A stretch of 64,000 bases of DNA from positions 3,529,338 to 3,593,337 of the forward strand of contig OY282457.1 of NCBI GenBank assembly GCA_958296235.1. Direction: 5' to 3'. How positions within the stretch are numbered: position 1 is the stretch's first letter; every line of letters starts with the position of its first letter. Position numbers and translations under genes: made by a program. Below the pieces are notes generated by a model, which was given only the letters and a program-made list of their open reading frames with translations, did not search any database and was not told the DNA's origin. This DNA is from an uncultured Candidatus Binatia bacterium (lineage in GTDB: Bacteria > Desulfobacterota > Binatia > Bin18). Below are positions 32,442 through 41,678 of the stretch, in pieces.

Positions 32442-35400
32442 ATGACCTCCCAAACCACCGAACAAGCCCTCGAAGCCTGCATTGAAAAAGCGCTGACTGG
32501 ACCGCGCAAAGAGGAGCAGAGGGAGGGGATGATTGGTGAGGAGGAGCGGGGACCGATGTATGGGCCGCATGCCGGCTATGAGGCTGGGTTTGCGGCTGAC
32601 TTTGACCGGGAGTTCGCGGTCGATGGAGCCAAGTTCTGGCGGTTTTTGGAAGAGACCCAAGCGGAAGAACTGGCCAAGCTGAGCGACCGGCCCAACTGGC
32701 AACGCCTGGTCCTGGAACGCCTCAACCGCAAAATCCAGAAAGACGGCATTCTGTCAGTCCTGAAAAAAGGACTGGCGATTGACGCCGCGCACCTGACCTT
32801 GCTGTACAGCTTGCCGTATAACGACACGAACCCGACCGTCCGAGCCAACTTCTACAAAAACATTTTCTCCGTCACCCGTCAGGTCCACTACTCGGACCGC
32901 GACCCCAATCTGTCCATAGATATGGTCGTGTTTCTGAACGGCCTGGCAATTGCCACGCTTGAACTCAAAAACGCCTGGTCCGGCCAGACCGTCTACCACG
33001 CCAAAAAACAGTATCGCGAAGACCGCGACCCCCAAGAACCGCTGCTCCAATTTGCTCGGTGCATTGTCCATTTTGCCGTGGACACCGACGAAGTGTATAT
33101 GACCACCCGGCTGGCAGGGAAAAAGACGTTCTTCCTGCCCTTTAACAAAGGCTTCAATTTCGGGAAGGGCAACCCGCCCAATCCGCGCGGCCACAAAACC
33201 GCCTATGTGTGGGAAGACATACTGACCCGCGAGAGCCTGGCCAATATCATTCAGCATTTTGCCAAAATCGTTGAAGAAAAGGACAGAGACAGTGGTAAGG
33301 TGAGCAAGACGCTGTTCTTTCCGCGTTACCACCAAATCGACGTGGTGCGCCAACTGCTCGCTCATGCCGGAGCGCACGGGGCAGGGCAGACGTATTTGAT
33401 TCAGCACTCGGCAGGGTCGGGCAAGTCGCACTCGATTACATGGACGGCGTATCAGTTGATTGAGCTGTATGGGAAGGGTTCAGACCGGCCGGTATTTGAT
33501 TCCGTGGTGGTGGTCACGGATCGCCGGGTGCTGGACAAGCAGTTGCGGGATAACATCAAGCAGTTCTCTGAAGTCAAAAACATCGTTGCGCCGGCGTTCG
33601 ATTCAAATGATCTCAAACAGGCGCTGGAGAACGGCAAAAAGATCGTTATCACCACCATCCAGAAATTCCCGTTTATCGTCGATGGCATTGAAGACCTGTC
33701 CGACCGACACTTTGCCGTAATTATCGACGAAGCCCACTCGTCTCAAAGCGGTCAAGCCGCAGACAAGCTCAACATGACCCTGAGCATGGATGAACCCGAG
33801 GGCGACCGGGAAGAACCCGAAGATGTGCAGGACACTATCCTCAAACACATGGAGGGGCGCCGGCTCGGCAAGAACGCCTCGTATTTTGCTTTTACGGCCA
33901 CGCCCAAAAACGCGACCTTGGAAAAGTTCGGTCAGCAGACCGCAAACGGCCAGTTTGTTCCCTTTCATCTGTATTCGATGAAACAGGCCATTGAGGAAGG
34001 CTTTATCCTTGACGTGTTGGCGAACTACACCACGTATAAGAGCTATTACGAAATCCAGAAATCCATCCAGGACAATCCATTATTTGATACGGTCAAGGCC
34101 CAGAAAAAACTCCGCGCTTACGTCGAAGGCCATAAAGAAACGATTGCCATTAAAGCCGATATCGTGGTCAGCCACTTTGTTGACCACGTCTGGAAGCCCA
34201 AAAAGCTCAAGGGCAAAGCCAAGGCCATGCTGGTCACACGGAATATCGAAAACGCCATTCGTTACTTTTTTGCCGTCCGGGCAGCGCTCACCGCGGCAAA
34301 CGCTCCTTTTCGGGGTATTGTTGCCTTTTCCGGTAAGAAAACCGTGGAGGGGATCGAGTACACCGAAGACAGTCTGAACAATTTTCCGGGCAAGGACATC
34401 CCGGAAGAATTCAAAAAGGACGAATATAAAATTCTGGTTGTGGCCAATAAGTTCCTGACCGGCTTTAACGAGCCGCTGCTCCACACCATGTATGTAGACA
34501 AGAAGCTACAATCTGTCCTGGCCGTGCAGACCGTGTCGCGCCTGAACCGCTGCAACGAGCAGATGGGGAAGAATGACACCTTTGTCCTCGACTTCTTTAA
34601 CAGCGCCACTGACATGAAGACCGCTTTTGAGCCGTTCTACACCGCTACCTCACTCAGCCAAGCGACCGATGTCAATGTGCTGCACGATATCAAAGAGGCC
34701 TTAGACGATGTCGGCGTCTACGAATGGCGCGAAGTCAAAGCATTTAACGCATTGTTTTTTAAGAATGCCGAAGCAGACCAGCTCAGTCCTCTGATTGACA
34801 CCGCGGCTGCACGTTTTAAGCATGAACTTGAACTCGAAGACGGAACGAAGATTGACTATAAGATCAAAGCCAAACAGTTCGTCAAAGTCTATGGGCAGGT
34901 CGCCTGTATTATTTCCTACAACAACATCCAATGGGAAATGCTGTACTGGTTCCTCAAATTCCTCATACCCAAGCTATGGGTCAAAGACCCGAATCAAGAT
35001 CAACTCGATGCGCTGCTCGACAGTGTAGACCTGTCTACCTACGGGCTGGAGCGGGTCAGGATTCATCAGAAGATCGATTTGGAGGCGGACGAAACAGGGC
35101 TTGAACCCCCAAACCCAAACCCGCGTGGCCATCACGGTGAGGACGAAAAAGACTCGCTCGACGAGATTATCGCGGCGTTCAATGAACGCTTTTTTGCCGG
35201 CTGGGATGCGACCCCGGAAGAACAACGGGTCAAGTTCATTAATATTGCCCGCCATGTGGTGCACAACCCGGCTTATGCAGCCCAGGTGGTCAATAACCGG
35301 GACGAGCAAAACCGCCAGATTGTTCTGGAAAAGATGATTCAACACGCAATTGGCGTAGAACGAAAACGCGAACTCGATCTGTATAAACGCTACGCCAATG

Positions 35401-35525
35401 ACCCGGAGTTCAAGCGGACCTTTAACGCCAGCATTGGTCGTTTTCTCCAAAGTGCAGCGCTCTCGCAGTATTTTGAGGATATTGGGGAGGGACGGGAAGA
35501 GGGGGAAGCTGGGGCAGGTCTTTGA
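32442..35525 (+). CDS. hsdR: Type I restriction endonuclease/translocase subunit
   Basis: The 1027-residue protein has an N-terminal nuclease domain with ATLELKN (ExK, about residue 173) and the SF2 translocase motifs HSAGSGKSHS (motif I, about 323), VVVVTDRRVLDKQL (Ia), IIDEAHSS (motif II, about 428), FAFTATPKN (III) and QTVSRLNRCN (VI). A C-terminal helical region that docks on HsdM follows. It translocates and cleaves unmethylated DNA. ATG 32442 follows AGAAGGTG; the frame is open to 32172 but overlaps the upstream gene. It ends the island. Confidence 0.92.
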   Translation: MTSQTTEQALEACIEKALTGPRKEEQREGMIGEEERGPMYGPHAGYEAGFAADFDREFAVDGAKFWRFLEETQAEELAKLSDRPNWQRLVLERLNRKIQKDGILSVLKKGLAIDAAHLTLLYSLPYNDTNPTVRANFYKNIFSVTRQVHYSDRDPNLSIDMVVFLNGLAIATLELKNAWSGQTVYHAKKQYREDRDPQEPLLQFARCIVHFAVDTDEVYMTTRLAGKKTFFLPFNKGFNFGKGNPPNPRGHKTAYVWEDILTRESLANIIQHFAKIVEEKDRDSGKVSKTLFFPRYHQIDVVRQLLAHAGAHGAGQTYLIQHSAGSGKSHSITWTAYQLIELYGKGSDRPVFDSVVVVTDRRVLDKQLRDNIKQFSEVKNIVAPAFDSNDLKQALENGKKIVITTIQKFPFIVDGIEDLSDRHFAVIIDEAHSSQSGQAADKLNMTLSMDEPEGDREEPEDVQDTILKHMEGRRLGKNASYFAFTATPKNATLEKFGQQTANGQFVPFHLYSMKQAIEEGFILDVLANYTTYKSYYEIQKSIQDNPLFDTVKAQKKLRAYVEGHKETIAIKADIVVSHFVDHVWKPKKLKGKAKAMLVTRNIENAIRYFFAVRAALTAANAPFRGIVAFSGKKTVEGIEYTEDSLNNFPGKDIPEEFKKDEYKILVVANKFLTGFNEPLLHTMYVDKKLQSVLAVQTVSRLNRCNEQMGKNDTFVLDFFNSATDMKTAFEPFYTATSLSQATDVNVLHDIKEALDDVGVYEWREVKAFNALFFKNAEADQLSPLIDTAAARFKHELELEDGTKIDYKIKAKQFVKVYGQVACIISYNNIQWEMLYWFLKFLIPKLWVKDPNQDQLDALLDSVDLSTYGLERVRIHQKIDLEADETGLEPPNPNPRGHHGEDEKDSLDEIIAAFNERFFAGWDATPEEQRVKFINIARHVVHNPAYAAQVVNNRDEQNRQIVLEKMIQHAIGVERKRELDLYKRYANDPEFKRTFNASIGRFLQSAALSQYFEDIGEGREEGEAGAGL

Positions 35526-35676
35526 TATTGGCTTCTTCTCCTTTCGCTGGCTGGCCGGCTGGCTGGCCGGATAGCCCCAAGTTCCGTTTTCCTGGGTGAT
35601 GGAATAAGGTGAGGTGGTGGAGTAGGTTGAGAAAACGCGAGAAACGAGGCCGCCGGCGAGCAAGGAGCCTGATCCA

Positions 35677-36471
35677 ATGGGGAGAGACGACATGGACCCG
35701 CATCAGTGTATCGTAGAACCCTCAGCCGTGCCTTGGAAAATCCTCCCTCTTGATGGTGGAGGAGAAGCCCAACTCCAGCTTTACCTCACCGGCAGAGACG
35801 GTGGGCCTGAAGCCATACGGGCGCAAATCTCGGAAGACTACACGGTCGAGCCGCATTTTCATTATGCGGCGCAATTCCAAGTCCTGCTTGAAGGCTCAAT
35901 GGCCTTCCCGCTGGTCCGGCTCGATGCGCCAGCCGTGCACTATACGGAACATAACACGCCCTACGGTCCGTTCACGGTCAGTGGTGGGCATGACATGCTG
36001 GTGCTGCATACCAGGCCGGGGGGCTTGGCGGTCATGCGCGATAAAAAACGGCGCTGGCAGGCGAACGTGCGTGGACGTGAATTGACGCGCTGCGCGCATG
36101 AAGTCGCGTGGGAACCCATGTCGGACTGTCCAACAGCCCGACGCAAGGTGCTGATTCCGGCGAGCTTCGGCCCCACCGCCGAGCTGATTGAGTTCTCAGC
36201 CGGCGTTGAGTTTGTTCCACCTGTCCCGGAACATGGTCGCTATGAAGTCGTGTACTCGGGTGCCGCCTTTATTGCAGGAAAAGTTGCAGGAAAAATTGCA
36301 GGAAAACAGCTAGGACCAAAGGCGCTCCGTTTCATCCCCGCTGGGGAACAGGCTTCTGCTCTACAGGCTGGTCCTGACGGTGTAGCCATGATTTTTCTGA
36401 GCTTTGACCAGGATGCCGACTATAGCGAGGCCGGCAGTACGGAAGATGCGCTGGCCCGGATGGAGAAGTGA
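35677..36471 (+). CDS. Cupin-fold protein, probably bicupin
   Basis: The 264-residue protein has a first cupin motif VEPHFHYAAQFQVLLEG (His, His, Gln and Glu-like ligand positions near 55-70) and a less conserved second half with AGVEFVPPVPEHGRYEVVYSG. AGKVAGKIAGKQLG is a short internal repeat. Metal binding is likely for the first cupin only. Start could be 35677 or 35692. It begins a run of five co-directional genes (cupin, OsmC, methyltransferase, hydrolase, secreted protein). Substrate is unknown. Confidence 0.7.
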   Translation: MGRDDMDPHQCIVEPSAVPWKILPLDGGGEAQLQLYLTGRDGGPEAIRAQISEDYTVEPHFHYAAQFQVLLEGSMAFPLVRLDAPAVHYTEHNTPYGPFTVSGGHDMLVLHTRPGGLAVMRDKKRRWQANVRGRELTRCAHEVAWEPMSDCPTARRKVLIPASFGPTAELIEFSAGVEFVPPVPEHGRYEVVYSGAAFIAGKVAGKIAGKQLGPKALRFIPAGEQASALQAGPDGVAMIFLSFDQDADYSEAGSTEDALARMEK

Positions 36472-36496
36472 AAAAGCCAGAAGGAGAACCCTGACA

Positions 36497-37003
36497 ATGA
36501 AAGCAGAAGAACTCCGCACCCTCCAGGCACCGCTCAAGGATGCCTATAAAGACGCGCCCGAAAAGGCGGTGGTGACGCTGAACGCAGAAGGACGGATTGG
36601 CGAGGGCCTTACCTGTCGCGTTGAAACGGGCAAGGCATTAGTCGAAGCCGGGCTGCACCCGGCGACCGGCGGGGACGGGCTGGCGGCCTGCTCCGGCGAT
36701 ATGTTGCTGGAGGCGCTGGTGGCGTGCGCCGGCGTGACCCTGCAAGCGGTGTCTACGGCGATTGGGGTGGAGCTGCGCGCTGGCAAGGTGAGCGCGGAAG
36801 GCGACCTGGATTTCAGAGGGACCCTCGGCGTTTCCAAAGAAGCCCCGGTCGGCTTTCGCGATATTCGTCTCCGATTTGATCTGGATACGGACGCCGATGC
36901 GGAACAGCTGGCAACCCTGATGCGTCTGACTGAACGCTACTGCGTTGTCTTCCAGACCATACAGAACAAACCGGACCTCAACGTCTCGTACAGCGTGGTA
37001 TGA
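36497..37003 (+). CDS. OsmC-family peroxiredoxin-like protein
   Basis: The 168-residue protein shows OsmC-type cysteine positions: ALVACAGVTLQAV around residue 75 and LTERYCVVFQTI near residue 150, which in family members form the peroxidatic pair that reduces organic hydroperoxides. ATG 36497 follows AGAAGGAGAACC. The stop overlaps the methyltransferase start (ATGA at 37000), so they are translationally coupled. It may protect the catabolic machinery from peroxides. Confidence 0.82.
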   Translation: MKAEELRTLQAPLKDAYKDAPEKAVVTLNAEGRIGEGLTCRVETGKALVEAGLHPATGGDGLAACSGDMLLEALVACAGVTLQAVSTAIGVELRAGKVSAEGDLDFRGTLGVSKEAPVGFRDIRLRFDLDTDADAEQLATLMRLTERYCVVFQTIQNKPDLNVSYSVV

Positions 37004-37623
37004 GGGGAGCAGACGGCCAGCCCGCTCACGGTATGGATGCAGCCCGCTATCACCTGGCTGTCCTCACGCTGGTGACCTTTATTCCAGGTATCTTGTTCTG
37101 GCCGTTTGCTCACGGTCTGGTCCATAGATGGCGACAACTTGGGCTTGTGATCTCATACTCCGCGCTGGGGATGATGCTCATTGGCATGGGCGCTGGCGTC
37201 CTTGTGCTGCGTCAGACGCTTCTGGCCGTCGAGTTCGGCCCGCCCGGCTGGTTGGGCTGGCCGGCCTTGCTGTGCTTTGTCGCCGCTGTGGTGGTTGAGG
37301 CGCGGTGTCGAAAACATCTGACCCTGCGCACTTTGATTGGCATTCCCGAGCTGTCGCCCACGCCGACCAGCCAGCCGCTCCTGGACCAGGGTATCTATGC
37401 GCGGTTGCGACATCCTCGTTATGTCGGCGTGCTCCTGAGTGTCCTCGCGCTGGCGCTCTTTACGAACTATCTGGCCGTGTATCTCCTGTGTCCTCTGGCC
37501 GGCGTTGTGCTGTACGGCATTACGCTGCTGGAAGAACGTGAACTGGTCGAACGCTTTGGGCCGGCCTACGAGCAGTATCAACAGCGGGTGCCGCGTTTTG
37601 TCCCCAGAATGCCCAAGCGGTAA
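37000..37623 (+). CDS. Isoprenylcysteine carboxyl methyltransferase-like membrane protein
   Basis: The 207-residue protein has four or five hydrophobic segments and the ICMT/PEMT C-terminal signature GIYARLRHPRYVGVL plus LEERELVERFGPAYEQY, which forms the SAM-binding site. Bacterial members methylate unknown lipid or isoprenoid substrates at the membrane. The ATG overlaps the OsmC stop and the next gene starts 10 bases after its stop, so it belongs to the same operon. Confidence 0.8.
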   Translation: MRGADGQPAHGMDAARYHLAVLTLVTFIPGILFWPFAHGLVHRWRQLGLVISYSALGMMLIGMGAGVLVLRQTLLAVEFGPPGWLGWPALLCFVAAVVVEARCRKHLTLRTLIGIPELSPTPTSQPLLDQGIYARLRHPRYVGVLLSVLALALFTNYLAVYLLCPLAGVVLYGITLLEERELVERFGPAYEQYQQRVPRFVPRMPKR

Positions 37624-37633
37624 GGGGAGGAGT

Positions 37634-38515
37634 ATGGAAAAGTCGGTTCAATTCTACAGTGAAAGTGTCCCCCTGGCGGGCGTCCTTTTTCTGCCAGAGA
37701 ATAGCCCTTCCAACAGGCCAGGACCCGGCATTGTCATCTGCCACGGTTTTACTGCGGTGAAAGAAGTCTTGTTGCCCGATATTGCCCGGCGCGTGGCGCA
37801 GGCCGGGTATGTCGTCCTGACGTTTGATTACCGCTTCCTGGGCGCGAGTGGCGGAGAACCCCGTCGCCAGATCATCCCTCTGCGGCAGATCGAAGATATC
37901 CGAAATGCGGTCACGTTCATGCAGCAACAGCCCGAGGTCGTTCCAGACCGGATTGGACTGCTCGGCGTCAGTCTGGGTGGGGCCAATGTCAGCTATGCTG
38001 CCGGGGTGGAAGAGCGCGTCAAAGCCACAGTGAGCGTGTGTGGTATTGGCGACTGCGGGCGTTGGACGCGTGACGCCTGTCATTTCTGGGAATGGCAGGC
38101 ATTGCTCCAACGCCTGGCAGACAACCGACGTAAGCGCGTCCTGACCGGGCAGGAGCAGTATGTTCAAGCCAATGAGATCGTGCCTGAGCCGGCAAGTACG
38201 ACCGCCCTGTTTGCGCAGATTCTCGACCAATATCCGCAGTGGAGCCGAGAGATTACGCTGACCTCGGGTGAGGCGTTGATTGCGTACCGTCCCGAGTCTG
38301 TCGTGCATCAGATATCACCCCGCGCGATACTCTGGCTGCACGGCGACGCAGATGAGCGCGTCTCCGTGGAAGAGTCGCAGTCCATGTATGAAAAGGCGGG
38401 CGAGCCCAAGAAGATTGTCATTCTGCCCGGTCTTGGCCATAGTGATATTATCTCCGGTCCTGGGCTTGACCAGAGTCTGCCGCTCATCACAGAATGGTTT
38501 GAAACCCATCTCTAA
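37634..38515 (+). CDS. Alpha/beta hydrolase
   Basis: The 293-residue protein has the alpha/beta-hydrolase order: HGFTAVKE (oxyanion region), LTFDYRFLGASGGEPR, nucleophile elbow GVSLGGAN with Ser near residue 120, acid in HGDADERVSVEES (about 243) and catalytic His in LPGLGHSDI (about 268). It resembles the dienelactone-hydrolase/esterase-like group with an N-terminal YSESVPLAGVLFLP. It would cleave an ester or amide, substrate unknown. It has an AAGGGGAGG site before ATG 37634. Confidence 0.82.
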   Translation: MEKSVQFYSESVPLAGVLFLPENSPSNRPGPGIVICHGFTAVKEVLLPDIARRVAQAGYVVLTFDYRFLGASGGEPRRQIIPLRQIEDIRNAVTFMQQQPEVVPDRIGLLGVSLGGANVSYAAGVEERVKATVSVCGIGDCGRWTRDACHFWEWQALLQRLADNRRKRVLTGQEQYVQANEIVPEPASTTALFAQILDQYPQWSREITLTSGEALIAYRPESVVHQISPRAILWLHGDADERVSVEESQSMYEKAGEPKKIVILPGLGHSDIISGPGLDQSLPLITEWFETHL

Positions 38516-38527
38516 CAAGGAAGCCGT

Positions 38528-39019
38528 ATGCGCCAGGTCCGGCGAGATATTGTCCCCTGCCTTATGCTCGGCTTTTGCCTGATATGTATTCCGCCGTACT
38601 CAGCGCAGGGGTTGTCTCAGGAATGGGGAAAATCGTTTAATCCGTATACGGGTCAGTGGCAAGACCTGAACCCCCCAGCCCCTGAGCAGCCAAACCGTCA
38701 GTCAGAGAAGGCTCCTGCAGAGGCAGCCGTGCGTTCCCCCGCTCCGGCGGCAGCGGCAGTGCCGCCGCAGGAACCGGACTACACGAGTAAAGAAGCGGCT
38801 CTGCAAATACTGCAACACGAAACCGACGAAGCCGCCAAGTGGGTGTATGAACAACCGGACTGCCCGAGCATGCATTATCTCAAATCGCTGACCGGGAAAG
38901 ACGTGTGTTCAAATCCCTTTGGAGACGATGTTGCGGTCAGCTGCCCGGCTGGAGCGTCGCTCGTCACGGACCACCATCCGGCCGGCAGCGACGCCTGCCG
39001 CAGCGAGCGGTCTTTTTGA
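38528..39019 (+). CDS. Secreted or lipid-anchored small protein, Pro/Ala-rich, unknown
   Basis: The 163-residue protein has an N-terminal hydrophobic signal (PCLMLGFCLICIPPYSAQG) with cysteines near its end, so either cleavage at SAQG or lipidation is possible. A low-complexity Pro/Ala segment (about 50-80) follows, then a helical part with EAALQILQHETDEAAKWVYEQ and three cysteines. The last 30 residues coincide with G/C-rich DNA of repeat character, so the natural end may be earlier. No family is recognised. It starts 12 bases after the hydrolase and looks co-transcribed. Confidence 0.45.
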   Translation: MRQVRRDIVPCLMLGFCLICIPPYSAQGLSQEWGKSFNPYTGQWQDLNPPAPEQPNRQSEKAPAEAAVRSPAPAAAAVPPQEPDYTSKEAALQILQHETDEAAKWVYEQPDCPSMHYLKSLTGKDVCSNPFGDDVAVSCPAGASLVTDHHPAGSDACRSERSF

Positions 39020-39036
39020 GGCGCTCCCCCGGCGGG

Positions 39037-39063
39037 TGCGCAAGCTGTATTGCGCAAGCTGTA
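39037..39063. repeat. Direct tandem repeat in a non-coding gap
   Basis: TGCGCAAGCTGTA occurs twice, at 39037-39049 and 39051-39063, separated by one T. It lies in the 243-base stretch between the secreted protein gene and the D-aminoacylase-like gene, where I see no other feature. Confidence 0.6.
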
Positions 39064-39262
39064 CAATGCGCCCAGACTGGACTCGACGCGATTGTGTGGT
39101 GCCACTCTTGTCCGTCACGTCCGTCACTCTTGCAATTACGACGCATTCCGGTGCAGGATGGGGAGACTCGTCAACGTGTTATACCAATGGCCTGAACCGG
39201 GTGGCCACGGGGAGAATGAGATGTAACCGCAACTGGCTCCCATGAGCCAAAGGAGGGTCCAT

Positions 39263-41014
39263 ATGGCAGAGTACGATCTGCTTATCAAGAACGGCACGAT
39301 CATCGACGGATTGCAGGTTCCCCGCTATCGAGGCGACATTGCAATTCGTGACGGCAAGATCGTTGCTATGGGGAATATTCAAGGCTCGGCGACGCGTGTG
39401 CTTGATGCGACCGGCATGATCGTCGCCCCAGGGTTTATGGATATCCATACCCATTACGACGCGGCGCTCAGCGGTGGTACGGCCTGGGACCCGTACGCCA
39501 CCCTGTCCGGCTGGCACGGCGTGACCACAGTGGCGATCGGGAACTGTGGCTTTGGTTTTGCGCCCGTGCGTCCGGCAGACCGCGACCGGGCGATGCGCCG
39601 TATGGAGCGAACGGAGTCCATTCCGTTGTCCTGTATGCAGACCGGCATGCGCTGGGACTGGGAGACCTTCCCTGAATATCTGGACAGCCTGGACCGTGGC
39701 GGTCTGGGGATCAATGCGGCTTCCCTCGTGCCGTACTCTCCGCTGCGCGCCTGGGTATTGGGCAACGATGAGGCGCGGGACCCGGACTATAAGACCAGCC
39801 CGGATCAGATTGCGGAGCTGAAACATCTGCTGCGGGAGGGATTGCAGGCGGGTGGCTTTGGCTTTTCCGCCAGCTTCAGTATGGCGAACCGCGACTATGA
39901 TGGCGGCTATCTCCCGACCCATGTAGCGCCGCGTGAAGAGTTTCTCGAAATGGCGTCCGTCATGCGCGAGTTCAACCGCGGCTCTATCGAGTGGACAATG
40001 GGCCATGCCTTACAGGGGTTAGGGATGGACTTCTTATTGGAGTTGGCCAAGACGAGTGGCCGGCCGGTGAACTGGAACGCGATTATCCACGATCCGTCCT
40101 CACCCAATACCTGGCGCGAGCAATTGGCCTGGACCGAACGGGCAAATAAAGAGGCGCCGGTCCTGCCGGTCAACATCTGTATGCCGATTGAGTTCGAGTT
40201 TACGCTGGAAACCATGGGCTTGTTTGACCAGCTCCCGGCCTGGAACGAGGCCACGGTCGGCAGCCTGGAAGAGCGCCGCATGAAGTTGGCCGACCCCGGT
40301 CGGCGGGCGGCCCTCAAAGCCGATATGGAGAAAGCGCCGACTGTCATGCCGGGCGAGAATCCCGACGGTGAACAGGGTCAGCTCCGAATGTTCCGCTGGG
40401 AGGAGACGTTTATCGATGATGTCCACCTGGAAAAGAACGCCCATCTCAAGGGCCGCACCGTTGCCGAACTGGCCCAGGAGCAGGGCAAACATCCGATCGA
40501 CGCCCTGCTCGACCTGTCCGTAGAAGAAGAGCTCAAAACCGAGTTTGCCATGCAGGGCTTCATCAACAACGATGAAGAAGCCCTGACCACCATTCTCAAA
40601 CATCCGCTGTGTCTGGTCGGAGCCTCAGATGGAGGCGCGCATACCAAGTTCCTGACCCTGGGCCGCTATCCGACCCACTTTCTGACCCACTGGGTGCGCG
40701 ACAAACAGATCATGACCCTGGAGGAGGCGCACTGGCGGCTGTCGACTATGGTTGGCTGGGCGATAGGCATCCGGGACCGCGGCTGGCTGCGCGAGGGCAT
40801 GCCGGCGGACATCGTGGTGTACGACCTGGAAAAGCTGGCCGTGCGACCGATGGAGACGATCAGAGACCTGCCCGACGGCGACTGGCGGCGGGTCCAAAAG
40901 GCTGACGGCTATCGGTATTCGATTATCAACGGGCAGATCACGTTTGAAGACGGTCAGTGCAGCGGGGCCCTGCCGGGCAAGATGCTGCGTAGTTACGATA
41001 TGGCCGCCGGATAA
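39263..41014 (+). CDS. D-aminoacylase/N-acyl-D-amino-acid deacylase family amidohydrolase
   Basis: The 583-residue protein opens with DLLIKNGTIIDG and GDIAIRDGKIVAMG (urease-like composite barrel), then APGFMDIHTHYDAALSG (HxH), VTTVAIGNCGFGFAPVRP, a GHALQGLG segment, LVGASDGGAHTKFLT with the late Asp and a closing DIVVYDLEKLAV. This is the amidohydrolase-3/D-aminoacylase architecture, somewhat longer than the usual 480-540. It likely hydrolyses an N-acyl or cyclic amide. ATG 39263 has AAAGGAGGG upstream. A stable hairpin follows the stop. Confidence 0.85.
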   Translation: MAEYDLLIKNGTIIDGLQVPRYRGDIAIRDGKIVAMGNIQGSATRVLDATGMIVAPGFMDIHTHYDAALSGGTAWDPYATLSGWHGVTTVAIGNCGFGFAPVRPADRDRAMRRMERTESIPLSCMQTGMRWDWETFPEYLDSLDRGGLGINAASLVPYSPLRAWVLGNDEARDPDYKTSPDQIAELKHLLREGLQAGGFGFSASFSMANRDYDGGYLPTHVAPREEFLEMASVMREFNRGSIEWTMGHALQGLGMDFLLELAKTSGRPVNWNAIIHDPSSPNTWREQLAWTERANKEAPVLPVNICMPIEFEFTLETMGLFDQLPAWNEATVGSLEERRMKLADPGRRAALKADMEKAPTVMPGENPDGEQGQLRMFRWEETFIDDVHLEKNAHLKGRTVAELAQEQGKHPIDALLDLSVEEELKTEFAMQGFINNDEEALTTILKHPLCLVGASDGGAHTKFLTLGRYPTHFLTHWVRDKQIMTLEEAHWRLSTMVGWAIGIRDRGWLREGMPADIVVYDLEKLAVRPMETIRDLPDGDWRRVQKADGYRYSIINGQITFEDGQCSGALPGKMLRSYDMAAG

Positions 41015-41057
41015 CGAATACAGAGGTCAGCGACTCACCCTCGGTTTGCGCCGAGAA

Positions 41058-41087
41058 CAGAACGCCGGGTTTCGACCCGGCGTTCTG
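41058..41087 (+). terminator. Strong 13-bp hairpin with TTCG loop after the deacylase gene
   Basis: CAGAACGCCGGGT (41058-41070) pairs perfectly with ACCCGGCGTTCTG (41075-41087) around a TTCG loop. No T-run follows, so it may be a transcript-end stabiliser or an attenuator and not a classical intrinsic terminator. It lies between the stop at 41014 and the next ATG at 41128. Confidence 0.6.
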
Positions 41088-41127
41088 GTATGCAGCGCGC
41101 AGTGTCGCTCAAGGAGGATGGTGGAGC

Positions 41128-41634
41128 ATGACGTCTTCGGAACAACGCGTGATTGACGCGCTTGACGCGCTGGGGCTGCCCTTTGAACGGATACGCATAG
41201 ACCCGGCCCATGCCGATACGGCCGTGTTTTGCGCTCAGTATGGCTATCCGCCGGAGACGTCCGGCAACACGATTATTGTGGCTTCCAAGAAAGAGCCCAA
41301 GCGATTTGTGGCCTGTGTGGTCCTGGCCACAACCCAGCTCGATGTGAATAAACGGGTGCGCAAACTCATGGGGGTGTCCAAAGCGTCGTTTGCCTCGGCC
41401 GAGGAGATGCAGGCGCTGACGGGGATGGAAGTCGGTGGGGTGACACCGTTTTCGCTGCCTGCGGATATGCCCTTATACGTTGATACGCGGGTGATGGCGC
41501 TGGAAACTGTGATCCTGGGCGGTGGCGGGCGCAGTCTCAAGATCGAGATTTCACCGGAAGTTTTCCACAAGCTGGGGGCTGAGGTGGTCACAGATTTAGC
41601 TATGCGGCGACATATGGGAGAGACGGAAGCATAG
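41128..41634 (+). CDS. YbaK/EbsC-type aminoacyl-tRNA deacylase
   Basis: The 168-residue protein has the YbaK/ProX editing-domain features: VFCAQYGYPPETSGNTIIVASKK, a VLATTQLDVNKRVRKLMG helix containing the conserved Lys, and GMEVGGVTPFSLP with the GGVxP motif. Such proteins deacylate mischarged tRNA, often Cys- or Ala-tRNA-Pro. The ATG follows AAGGAGGATGGTGG. It is followed within 45 bases by a cupin gene on the same strand. Confidence 0.82.
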   Translation: MTSSEQRVIDALDALGLPFERIRIDPAHADTAVFCAQYGYPPETSGNTIIVASKKEPKRFVACVVLATTQLDVNKRVRKLMGVSKASFASAEEMQALTGMEVGGVTPFSLPADMPLYVDTRVMALETVILGGGGRSLKIEISPEVFHKLGAEVVTDLAMRRHMGETEA

Positions 41635-41678
41635 ACGCATGGGCTCCATCCCTATACCAGCACAAGAGGAGGAAGAGC

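Noticed and set aside
34080..34484. Long minus-strand frames inside hsdR and other G/C-rich genes
   Set aside because: They follow the codon bias of the sense gene and carry no motif or start site, so they are shadows.
31897..35525. Frameshifted single gene joining the 169-residue protein with hsdR
   Set aside because: The small protein has a natural-looking C-terminus and hsdR has its own ATG at 32442 with a ribosome-binding site; the overlapping longer hsdR frame from 32172 is a shadow.
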